From: Pseudothermotoga_B sp051235805
Lineage (GTDB): Bacteria > Thermotogota > Thermotogae > Thermotogales > DSM-5069
NCBI RefSeq assembly: GCF_051235805.1
Contig: NZ_JBPNXV010000001.1
Span: 310,001 to 374,000 of the forward strand
Direction of reading: 5' to 3'
DNA: 64,000 bases
Positions 41,223 to 49,106 of the stretch are shown here, piece after piece; positions within the stretch are counted from its first letter, which is position 1; each line of letters starts with the position of its first letter. The position numbers and the translations under genes were made by a program. Below the pieces are notes generated by a model that was not told the DNA's origin, did no database searches, and saw nothing but the letters and a program-made list of their open reading frames with translations.

Positions 41223-42229
41223 TCTATCCCTCCAAAGACGACGTTGTGCACCAACGCCCTCACTCTCATGATCTCTTCTTCGTGTCTTTTGATGAATCCT
41301 TTGTTGGTCAAAAGAATCACGTGCAAGCCGTCCTCCCTGCACCAAACGGTTGTGCCGGTGAAACCACTGTGACCAAATCCTTTTTCAGAAAGCATATCCC
41401 CACTGCTCGTACCACTTGCAGGGCACATCCATCCAAGATGTCTTTTGCCGTCGGCTTCAACTATCTTCTGCGTGAACAATTTGACTATGTTCAACGGAAC
41501 GATCTCTCCTTTAAGCAGTGATGCCATGAATTTGTGAAGATCAACCACATTGGAGAAAAGTCCAGCATTGCCGCTGACTCCACCTAAGTAGTAGGCGAGT
41601 TCGTCATCTGGCAAGCCGATTAATCTCTTACCATCACGAATTGAGGTTGGGGCAATTCTTTCGTTTGCACCCGGTGAAAACTTGGTATCTTTCATACCGA
41701 GTGGCTCAAAGATTGAATAGACAAATCTGTCAAATGGCATTGCGGTGATTTTTTCAACTATTGCCATTAGAGTTATAAAGTTCAGGCACGAATAGACGAT
41801 TTTTTTCCCAGGTTCGCCTACAGGTTGAATCTTGAGTATTTCTTCGAGCAGTTCCCTACCTTTTAGGAATTTCCAATACTCCGAATAGGGTTGCATGCCA
41901 GAAGTGTGTGTGAGAAGTTGAAGAATCGTTATGTCGCTCTTTGGTTTCGGCAGTTGCAGAAATCTTCCAATTGTGTCATGTAGATGGAGATATCCCTCAC
42001 TGAACAGTTTCATCACTGCAGTTGTTGTGGCGATGACTTTTGTGAGACTTGCAAGGTCATAAACGGTTTCTGGTTGTGTTTTTCTCTCAAAGTCCAGTGT
42101 TCCATAAGCTTTTTGGTAGATTACTTCGTCTGCTTTCCCGACCAGAAGAACTGCACCAGGATAGATATTGTTGACGCCATCTTCGATGATTCGATCGACG
42201 TTTTGGAAGATCTTTCGGGTATCTTTCAT
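41201..42229 (-). CDS. Beta-lactamase/esterase-family serine hydrolase
   Basis: This 342-residue class C-type penicillin-recognising enzyme has S61-x-x-K64 (LASLTKV), Y146-S-C148 in place of the usual Y-S/A-N, and GHSGFTGT near residue 296. There is no signal peptide, so it is probably cytoplasmic and not a resistance enzyme. Members include esterases, D-aminopeptidases and amidases. Its place between an Opp-type importer and anmK suggests action on imported muropeptides; the substrate is unproven. Confidence 0.85.
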   Translation of the reverse strand: MKDTRKIFQNVDRIIEDGVNNIYPGAVLLVGKADEVIYQKAYGTLDFERKTQPETVYDLASLTKVIATTTAVMKLFSEGYLHLHDTIGRFLQLPKPKSDITILQLLTHTSGMQPYSEYWKFLKGRELLEEILKIQPVGEPGKKIVYSCLNFITLMAIVEKITAMPFDRFVYSIFEPLGMKDTKFSPGANERIAPTSIRDGKRLIGLPDDELAYYLGGVSGNAGLFSNVVDLHKFMASLLKGEIVPLNIVKLFTQKIVEADGKRHLGWMCPASGTSSGDMLSEKGFGHSGFTGTTVWCREDGLHVILLTNKGFIKRHEEEIMRVRALVHNVVFGGIECSGTIL

Positions 42230-42232
42230 TCT

Positions 42233-43201
42233 CTACACCTCACTCAGAAAACAGGCGACTTTATGATCTTCAGTGCCCGTTAGTATTGGTTTCTCAATTT
42301 CGCACCCTTCAATTTTAACAGGACATCTCGTTGAAAATGGGCAACCCTTTGGTGGATTGACTGGGCTTGGTGGTTCTCCGTAAACCTTGATTTTCGAAAA
42401 ATTCTTCGTCGCTGGATCCCAACTGGGTGTTGAAGTCATCAGAGCTCTCGTGTAAGGATGAAGTGGGTTGTTGAAAACTTCGAGTGAATTACCGGACTCA
42501 ACCACGTTGCCCAAATACATGACGATCAGTCTGTCACTCATGTGGTAAACGACATCAAGGTTGTGAGAGATGAACAAGTAAGACATCTTGTACTCTTCTC
42601 TCAATTGCTGTAGCAGGTTTATGATTTGACTTTGAACAGAGACATCGAGTGCCGAAGTTGGTTCATCGCAGATGATCAATTTTGGTTTGAGTGATATAGC
42701 CCTTGCGATGGCAATTCTCTGCCTTTGACCTCCTGAGAATTCATGTGGATAGCGTACCGAATGATCTTTGTGCAAACCAACCTTTTCGAGCAGTTCATAG
42801 ATATATCGTTCTTCCTCTCTTTTCGATGTGAAGATTCCATGTGCTCTTACAGGTTCCCTGATGATGTCGATGATCGTCATTCTTGGATCGAGTGAATTAA
42901 ACGGATCTTGAAAGATCATCTGTACATTTCTTCTGAATTCTCTTTCAATTTCCTTGGATAGTTTTTTTGAGATGTCTGTTTCGTTGAATTCTATCTTTCC
43001 AGATGTAGGCTGAAGTATCTTTGCGATGATTCTACCCAAAGTCGTTTTTCCACAGCCAGATTCGCCAACAACACCTATGGTCTCGTTTTCCCTTATCTCG
43101 AGATCAATCTCTTCGAGTGCTCTGACCCAACCACTGACCTGCAAGAATACACCGGATCTTATCGGAAAGTACTTTTTCACCTTTTTCAGAGTGATCTTCA
43201 T
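42233..43201 (-). CDS. Oligopeptide-type ABC transporter ATPase (OppF-like)
   Basis: This 322-residue ATPase has Walker A GESGCGKTTLGRI (about 45-57), signature FSGGQRQRIAIARAI and Walker B LIICDEPTSALD, plus the C-terminal Opp extension with GCPFSTRCPVKIEGCEIEKP cysteines. It powers the importer with the OppD-type gene it overlaps by 4 nt. Confidence 0.95.
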   Translation of the reverse strand: MKITLKKVKKYFPIRSGVFLQVSGWVRALEEIDLEIRENETIGVVGESGCGKTTLGRIIAKILQPTSGKIEFNETDISKKLSKEIEREFRRNVQMIFQDPFNSLDPRMTIIDIIREPVRAHGIFTSKREEERYIYELLEKVGLHKDHSVRYPHEFSGGQRQRIAIARAISLKPKLIICDEPTSALDVSVQSQIINLLQQLREEYKMSYLFISHNLDVVYHMSDRLIVMYLGNVVESGNSLEVFNNPLHPYTRALMTSTPSWDPATKNFSKIKVYGEPPSPVNPPKGCPFSTRCPVKIEGCEIEKPILTGTEDHKVACFLSEV

Positions 43202-44169
43202 TCTGGTTCACCTTCACCGTAAAGCCAGCATGCAACTTTTGTACCATCTATTTCAATCTCTTTTGGTTCTTTGCTTTTGCATATTTCCATTGCTCTTGGG
43301 CATCTGGTATGGAATCTACAACCACTTGGAAAATCTGTTGGGCGAGGTACGTTACCCGAGATATACGGTAAGAACTTTCCTTTGTACTCTCTTTTCACGC
43401 GTGATTCAAGTAGCCCTTTTGTGTAGGGATGTTTTGGCTGTGAAAAAAGTTTCCCAACTTCTGCCCGCTCGACGATTTTTCCAGCATACATCACGTGTAC
43501 TCTTTCGGCAATCTCTGCAACAATACCAAGATCGTGCGTGATGAAGATCACAGAGGTTTTGTAATTGCGTTGAAGCTCTTTGAACAAGTTCAATACTTGT
43601 GCTTGAATGGTTACATCCAAAGCGGTAGTTGGTTCATCGGCAATCAAGATATCTGGATTTGTTATCAAAGCCATTGCTATCATTATTCTTTGGAGCATTC
43701 CACCACTCATCTGATGTGGATATTCATCGAATCTTTTTTCTGCGAGTGGAATCTGAACTTTTTTTAGCATCTCGATGCAGAGTTCTTTTGCCTTTTTTTC
43801 ATCGTATTGAAGGTGAGTTTTCACAACCTCGATCATCTGCTCACCAACAGTATACAGTGGATCGAAGGAAGACATCGGCTCTTGGAAGATCATCGATATC
43901 TTTCTGCCTCTCATCTTTCTGTATTCTTCCTTCGAAAACTTTGTCAGCTCATTACTTTTGTAAAGAATCTTGCCCTCTACGATCGCAGGTGGAGATTTCA
44001 CCAGTCCCATGATCGTCAAAACGGTAACGGTTTTGCCGCAACCAGATTCTCCGACCAAAGCAAGAATCTCAGAGTCGTTGAGATCAAAGGAAACGCCATC
44101 AACGGCTTTTACCAAACCATCAGGTGATCTGAAATGTACTTTTAGGTCTTCAACTTCCAAAACTTTCAT
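43198..44169 (-). CDS. Oligopeptide-type ABC transporter ATPase (OppD-like)
   Basis: This 323-residue ATPase has Walker A GESGCGKTVTVLTIMG, signature MSGGMLQRIMIAMAL, Walker B ILIADEPTTALD and the C-terminal cysteine-bearing CRFHTRCPRAMEICKS extension typical of OppD/DppD. It overlaps both neighbours by 4 nt, showing translational coupling. Confidence 0.95.
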   Translation of the reverse strand: MKVLEVEDLKVHFRSPDGLVKAVDGVSFDLNDSEILALVGESGCGKTVTVLTIMGLVKSPPAIVEGKILYKSNELTKFSKEEYRKMRGRKISMIFQEPMSSFDPLYTVGEQMIEVVKTHLQYDEKKAKELCIEMLKKVQIPLAEKRFDEYPHQMSGGMLQRIMIAMALITNPDILIADEPTTALDVTIQAQVLNLFKELQRNYKTSVIFITHDLGIVAEIAERVHVMYAGKIVERAEVGKLFSQPKHPYTKGLLESRVKREYKGKFLPYISGNVPRPTDFPSGCRFHTRCPRAMEICKSKEPKEIEIDGTKVACWLYGEGEPE

Positions 44170-45251
44170 ACCTTTTCTACCACCCTGTACGGATCGAGTG
44201 CATCTCTAAGTGCATCACCAACAAAGTTGAAAGCGAGTACAGAGATCATGATGAAGACACCTGGTATCAAGAGCCAGGGACTTGTTGCGAGTGTTGAGAT
44301 AGACTGAGCCTGTTTGAGCAATAATCCCCAGCTTGTCATTGGTTCTTTTATTCCTAAACCAAGGAAACTGATCGCACTCTCACCCAAAATCATTCCGGGT
44401 ATAGAGAGTGTACTGACCACTATCAGATAACTCATGATGTTTGGTATCAAATGCTTCGTGATTATCTTTAAATCACTAACACCTGCCACCTTAGCCGCCA
44501 AGATGAACTCTTTTTCTCTCAAACTCAACACCATACCCCTGACAACTCTTGCTACGCCCATCCAACCTATAAGCGAAAGTACGATGACGATTCCGAAGTA
44601 AACCCACGTACTGGGCCAACTTGGAGGCAGGATCACAGCAAGTGCAAGCCAAAGTGGTATTCGTGGAAAAGAACGCAGCAATTCTATGAATCTCTGTATC
44701 AGCACATCGATCCATCCACCGTAATAACCAGAGATTGCCCCCATAATTGCACCTATGAAAACACTTATCAGCGTGCCTATTAGTCCTACTGTGAGTGAGA
44801 CCCTGCCACCGATGATCACTCGCGAAAACAGATCTCTGCCAAATCTGTCGGCGCCGAAGAGTAAAATCATCGCTTCGTTTGGATTTGCTTCTATCCCAAA
44901 GAGATGTAGATCGGTTTCAAATAATCCCCAGAATCTGTACTTCTCACCTCTTACAAACAGTTTTACGGGATAGACCTTTGTCTTGTCTTCTTCGTACTTG
45001 ATGGCAAAGGTCACAGGATCTCTGGTTCTTTTCAAACCGTAGATGAAAGGAGATCGAAGTTTGCCTTCGTTAATCAGACGAATCTTGGTGATCGGTGCAT
45101 ATGTGAATTTGCTATGGCTTTCAATATAGTTGTATGGTGCGACGAAGTCAGCAAAGATCACCGTGATGTACAGAACAACGAGTATCCAAAAGCCCAAGAT
45201 TCCAAGTCTGTGTTTTTTGAACTGTGAGAAAACTCTCTTTGCCGTGCTCAT
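44166..45251 (-). CDS. Oligopeptide-type ABC permease (OppC-like) with long insertion
   Basis: This 361-residue permease has an N-terminal helix (LGILGFWILVVLYITVIFADFV) and five further helices with the EAA motif EKEFILAAKVAGVSDLKIITKHLIPNIMSY. Between helix 1 and the core lies a soluble insertion of about 80 residues (about 45-125) that ordinary OppC proteins such as the one at 51710 lack; YejE-type permeases carry a comparable one. ATG 45251 follows GAGGTGAAAACC. Confidence 0.93.
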   Translation of the reverse strand: MSTAKRVFSQFKKHRLGILGFWILVVLYITVIFADFVAPYNYIESHSKFTYAPITKIRLINEGKLRSPFIYGLKRTRDPVTFAIKYEEDKTKVYPVKLFVRGEKYRFWGLFETDLHLFGIEANPNEAMILLFGADRFGRDLFSRVIIGGRVSLTVGLIGTLISVFIGAIMGAISGYYGGWIDVLIQRFIELLRSFPRIPLWLALAVILPPSWPSTWVYFGIVIVLSLIGWMGVARVVRGMVLSLREKEFILAAKVAGVSDLKIITKHLIPNIMSYLIVVSTLSIPGMILGESAISFLGLGIKEPMTSWGLLLKQAQSISTLATSPWLLIPGVFIMISVLAFNFVGDALRDALDPYRVVEKV

Positions 45252-45261
45252 GGTTTTCACC

Positions 45262-46230
45262 TCAGCTAATTCTTATGCGTGGGTCAAGTAATGCAAGGGC
45301 GATGTCTGCCAAAAGGTTTCCAATCTGTGTTATCAAAGCTATGAACATCAGAAAGGTCATCACCAAGTATTGATCGTGGTTCAGAAGTGCATTGTAGAAA
45401 AATGGTCCTATCGTCGGAAGATTCAAAACTATAGAAGCAATGATTGTACCGCTGAAGATATTGGGTAACTCCATGCCCGCTATACTAACTAATGGATTCA
45501 AGGCGTTCTTTATGACATGTTTTCTGACAACTTTCTCTTCGAGCCCCCTTGCTCGAAGCGATGTCACAAACGGAGAACCAATTATGTCAAGCATGTTGCC
45601 TCGCATGATTCTCATCAATCCAGCAAGTCCACTGATCCCCACTACGATTATCGGTAACCAGATATGATTGAGCATATCGACGAACTTTGCCCAGCTCCAC
45701 GGAGCGCCTATGAACTGAGGGGAGAAAAGTCCCCCAACTGCCGTTCCACCTAATCTCAGTATCAAGTACATTAGCACGAGTGCCATGAAGAACTCTGGAA
45801 TGGATAGGCCAATGAATCCCACAACAGTTAAAGTATAATCGCTCACCGTGTACGGATGAAGGGCTGAATATATACCCATCGGAATAGCTATTAACCACTG
45901 AAACCCTATCGTGAACAAAGCGATTGCCACTGTCCAACCGAGTCTTTCCCAGATCAATTCAACTACAGGTCTTTGATAAGAGAATGAATAACCAAAATCT
46001 CCTTTGAAGATGATGTTCTTTATCCACATGAAATATCTGTAATGGGCAGGTTTGTCGAGGGCAAGTTCACGACGCAGTGTTTCGATCTGTTCAGGTGAGA
46101 TTCTTGGATTTTCAAGATACTGAGAAAGAAAATCTCCTGGTTGAAGTTCGGTGATCACGAAACACACAATCGATATGACAAACATCATTGGAATCATTAT
46201 CAAAACTCTTCTGAGGATGAAAGACCACAT
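45262..46230 (-). CDS. Oligopeptide-type ABC permease (OppB-like)
   Basis: This 322-residue permease begins MWSFILRRVLIMIPMMFVISIVCFVITELQPGDF, the OppB start, and has the EAA-loop RARGLEEKVVRKHVIKNALNPLVSI near 230. It lies 45 nt after the binding-protein gene, behind a hairpin, and 10 nt before the OppC-type gene. Confidence 0.95.
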   Translation of the reverse strand: MWSFILRRVLIMIPMMFVISIVCFVITELQPGDFLSQYLENPRISPEQIETLRRELALDKPAHYRYFMWIKNIIFKGDFGYSFSYQRPVVELIWERLGWTVAIALFTIGFQWLIAIPMGIYSALHPYTVSDYTLTVVGFIGLSIPEFFMALVLMYLILRLGGTAVGGLFSPQFIGAPWSWAKFVDMLNHIWLPIIVVGISGLAGLMRIMRGNMLDIIGSPFVTSLRARGLEEKVVRKHVIKNALNPLVSIAGMELPNIFSGTIIASIVLNLPTIGPFFYNALLNHDQYLVMTFLMFIALITQIGNLLADIALALLDPRIRIS

Positions 46231-46246
46231 TCATAGTCCTCCAAGA

Positions 46247-46272
46247 AAGGCTTCCCCTTGCGGGGAAGCCTT
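46247..46272 (-). terminator. Perfect hairpin between oppA- and oppB-type genes
   Basis: An 11-bp perfect stem (arms 46247-46257 and 46262-46272, AAGGCTTCCCC) with a 4-nt loop begins 2 nt after the binding-protein stop. Only a weak TCTT follows, so it is more likely a stabiliser or attenuator than a full terminator. Confidence 0.7.
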
Positions 46273-46274
46273 GT

Positions 46275-48050
46275 TTATTTCCTATAAGCAGTCCAAACGG
46301 TGAAGACGATCATGCCATCTTCTGTAAGTCCGGCGTTTCCAAGAGTGTTGTTGATGCCCCAAATGTTCATTCCCTTGCAGACGAATATCACAGGTAAGTA
46401 GATGTGGTAGAGTTCTTGCCATTCGTCGTAATATGCCTTTCTCTTGACTGGATCCATCTCGATTTGGCCTTTTTCGAACAGCTCCCAAATTCGTTTTTCC
46501 CATTCGAACATATTTTCAAAGACTGGTTGTGGAGGTGTCTTAGTTTTATCCATCGTCGAATAGTGCCAGTAATACAACTGCGTGCCAGGTTGCCAGATTG
46601 CCTTTCTCAACTGCGGGTCTGGTTGATTACCAAAGGCTCTTATACCAGCTTGGAAGTTGCCTGCACCAAACATCTGACCAACCAAGGATGAATCGAGTAT
46701 CTGCAGATTCACCTTTACTCCAAGTCTCTTCAGATCTTCTGCAAAGATGACTCCGATGTCTTGATACTCCTGTGGTGAACTCTGTACAAGAAGGTTGAAC
46801 TCCACTCTTTTTCCGCTTGGGAACACTCTGTAACCTTCTTTGTCTTTCTTGGTCAAACCGATTTTGTCGAGTAGTTCATTAGCCTTTTTCAAATCGTATG
46901 GTCTGAGAAGTTCTTCCACCTTTGGGTTGTAGAATGCCTTGTTCGAAGGTAACATCAAGCCAGCATCGGGTATTGCCAGTCCAGCGAAGATTTCGTCGAT
47001 GATCCTTTCTCTGTTGAGTGCATATTCCATAGCCTCTCTGAACTCAAGTTTTGCAAAGAGCTCTTTCAGTTCCGGATCTTCAACATCGAAATTGAAAGAG
47101 ATGTGTATTGGGCTTGGTGTTGCCTGATTTGGCTGAGTTGCATAGACTTTGAACGGTGCCTTACCAGTTAGCTCTTGCTGTTTTAGCATCGGGTAGTCTT
47201 TCGAAGCAACTGCCAAGAAATCAATCTCTCCTGCCATGAACTTTGCGAGTCTTACTTCTGCATCTTTGATGATGAGATACTCAACTCTGTCGAAGTATGG
47301 AAGTCTGTTGCCAAATCTGTCAACTTTCCAGTAATATGGATTTCTCACCAAGACGATCTTCTGGTCTGTTATCACTTGCTCAAGTTTGTATGGTCCATTC
47401 ACTACGATCTCTTTTGGGTCTGTGTTGGACAACCACAGTTTGTTGACAGATCCCAAGTCGTTCTTGTCTATTAAGGAGTCGAGCTTGTGTTTTGGATAGA
47501 TGTAGACGTGTGACAAAACGGTGAAAAATGGACCATACGGTGAAGGCAGTAACGCTTTGACTGTTTTGTCGTCGATCTTCACCCACTGAATCATCTTGTT
47601 TTCACCTTTTTCATCTGGTATGGTGAATCTGTCGATCGAGTTCCCGCGTGCATATTTGTTCATCACGAAATACTCAAAGGTGAAGATCACATCGTCTGAA
47701 ATTATTGGTTTTCCATCAGACCAGTAAGCCTCTCTGATGAAGAATGTCACTTCTTTTCCGTCTGGCGAGACTGTCCAAGATTTTGCTAAGGCTGGTCTGA
47801 TCTCGTTTGTCACTGGGTGCATCTCTACGAGAGTTGAAAACATTGGTCCCATGATGACGGTGTATGCAGATGAGTCGAGTGAGCCATAGAGCAAGAATGA
47901 TTCTGGTGTTGAAGCAAGAGCCAATCTCAAAGTTCCGCCCTGGAATGGTTTCGAATCTGGTGTGAGTATGCTGTCTTCTACAAAAAATTCAGTTCCGAAA
48001 GCTACAAAAACGATGCCGACAATTAAAAGTGTCACAAAACACCTTTTCAC
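46275..48050 (-). CDS. Extracytoplasmic solute-binding protein, family 5 (peptide/oligosaccharide)
   Basis: This 591-residue protein has a signal peptide (VKRCFVTLLIVGIVFVAFG) and the SBP_bac_5 pattern (LAKSWTVSPDGKEVTFFIREAYWSDGKPIISDDVIFTFEYFV; YALNRERIIDEIF). In Thermotogales, family 5 proteins bind either peptides or oligosaccharides, so the ligand is open. GTG 48050 is chosen over GTG 48059 because GGGGAGGTGG overlaps the latter. It is the first gene of the minus-strand Opp operon. Confidence 0.93.
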   Translation of the reverse strand: MKRCFVTLLIVGIVFVAFGTEFFVEDSILTPDSKPFQGGTLRLALASTPESFLLYGSLDSSAYTVIMGPMFSTLVEMHPVTNEIRPALAKSWTVSPDGKEVTFFIREAYWSDGKPIISDDVIFTFEYFVMNKYARGNSIDRFTIPDEKGENKMIQWVKIDDKTVKALLPSPYGPFFTVLSHVYIYPKHKLDSLIDKNDLGSVNKLWLSNTDPKEIVVNGPYKLEQVITDQKIVLVRNPYYWKVDRFGNRLPYFDRVEYLIIKDAEVRLAKFMAGEIDFLAVASKDYPMLKQQELTGKAPFKVYATQPNQATPSPIHISFNFDVEDPELKELFAKLEFREAMEYALNRERIIDEIFAGLAIPDAGLMLPSNKAFYNPKVEELLRPYDLKKANELLDKIGLTKKDKEGYRVFPSGKRVEFNLLVQSSPQEYQDIGVIFAEDLKRLGVKVNLQILDSSLVGQMFGAGNFQAGIRAFGNQPDPQLRKAIWQPGTQLYYWHYSTMDKTKTPPQPVFENMFEWEKRIWELFEKGQIEMDPVKRKAYYDEWQELYHIYLPVIFVCKGMNIWGINNTLGNAGLTEDGMIVFTVWTAYRK

Positions 48051-48101
48051 AAGAACCACCTCCCCTGAGATGTGATTACAATATGACTAACCCCCATGAG
48101 G

Positions 48102-48132
48102 TATAATATCATAAAGATAAGTTGTCTAACAA
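48102..48132 (+). promoter_or_regulatory. Promoter and candidate operator before the kinase gene
   Basis: TATAAT (48102-48107) is followed by TTGT-CTA-ACAA (48122-48132), an inverted repeat located between the -10 box and the ribosome binding site, a typical repressor position. The -35 box is not clear. The repeat loosely resembles amino-sugar repressor sites of the GntR/HutC type. Confidence 0.45.
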
Positions 48133-48146
48133 GTGGAGGAATGAAT

Positions 48147-49004
48147 GTGAGAGTCTTGGGAATAGACGGTGGAGGTACATCTTTGAAGGCAACTGTTGCA
48201 CAAGAAGATGGCACAGTTCGCAGAGTTGTTTTGAACCGTGGTGTGAATTTGTCTGCCGTTGATCCGGAGTTGCTTGAGGAGACAATAGAAAACCTCAGTG
48301 AGTGGGCTGGGAATGTTGAGGTTGTGAGGGCTGCGTTTTCTGGAGCCGGAAGCCAGCAGAGAAGAGCACTTCTCAAAGAGACTCTGAGTAAGTATTTTCC
48401 CACCTCAATTTTACAGATTTTCACCGACGCGGAGGGTATTTTGTACTCTTGCTACACGGGGCAACCAATAGCCGTAACAATAGCTGGCACAGGATCTGTT
48501 GTGATGGGGATAGACAGATCTCAGATCATTCACCGTGCGGGCGGTTGGGGGCATCTTTTCGATGATGAAGGAGGAGCTTTCAGCGTTGTTTGCAAGATCA
48601 TACGAGCTGCTTTAGATTACAGAGACGGCATAGCTGAGTTTGATTCGAGTTTTGATCAACTGCTCAGCTTTTACAAAGTGAAGAGTATCGAAGATCTGGT
48701 AGATTTGCAAAGATTGCAAGATTTCAAAGAAAGGATTGCCTCCTTTGCGAGTCAGATGAAGATCACACCGTTGGTACTCAAAGTGCTCAAGGAAGATTTG
48801 CAAACACTGATCAACAGAACCAAGTGTATTCTGAACAAAACTGGTGCAAGTAAGCTTTACATACACGGTGGTATGTTCAAGATACCAGAGGTTGAGCAGA
48901 CCTTTGTGGAAAATCTTTCGCACATAGAAATACTCAAATTAAAACACGACGTGGATCATTTGCTCGCGATTAACAGATATCTTTTCAGTATGCCAGGTGT
49001 GTGA
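48147..49004 (+). CDS. BadF/BcrA-type amino-sugar kinase (GlcNAc/MurNAc kinase-like)
   Basis: This 285-residue ASKHA kinase starts MRVLGIDGGGTSLKATVA (phosphate 1), has FTDAEGILYS, TIAGTGSVVMG (phosphate 2) and GGWGHLFDDEGGAFSV, as in GlcNAc kinase NAGK and the clostridial murein-sugar kinase MurK. It would phosphorylate imported GlcNAc, MurNAc or a related sugar. GTG 48147 is preferred since GTGGAGGA lies six bases upstream; an ATG at 48141 abuts that site. It is divergent from the first Opp operon. Confidence 0.82.
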   Translation: MRVLGIDGGGTSLKATVAQEDGTVRRVVLNRGVNLSAVDPELLEETIENLSEWAGNVEVVRAAFSGAGSQQRRALLKETLSKYFPTSILQIFTDAEGILYSCYTGQPIAVTIAGTGSVVMGIDRSQIIHRAGGWGHLFDDEGGAFSVVCKIIRAALDYRDGIAEFDSSFDQLLSFYKVKSIEDLVDLQRLQDFKERIASFASQMKITPLVLKVLKEDLQTLINRTKCILNKTGASKLYIHGGMFKIPEVEQTFVENLSHIEILKLKHDVDHLLAINRYLFSMPGV

Positions 49005-49051
49005 ATTATTCTAAACTAAAAAAGGTAAGTTTTGCGGAAGTCGTGCTATAA

Positions 49052-49064
49052 ACTATGCTATAGT
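49052..49064. promoter_or_regulatory. Inverted repeat upstream of second Opp operon
   Basis: ACTAT-GCT-ATAGT is a perfect 5-bp inverted repeat about 43 nt before the binding-protein start, next to a TATAAA element (49047-49052). It is a candidate operator or part of the promoter. Confidence 0.35.
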
Positions 49065-49106
49065 AAAAACATGTTTTGACAAACGATCATCTTAGGGGGT
49101 GATGTT

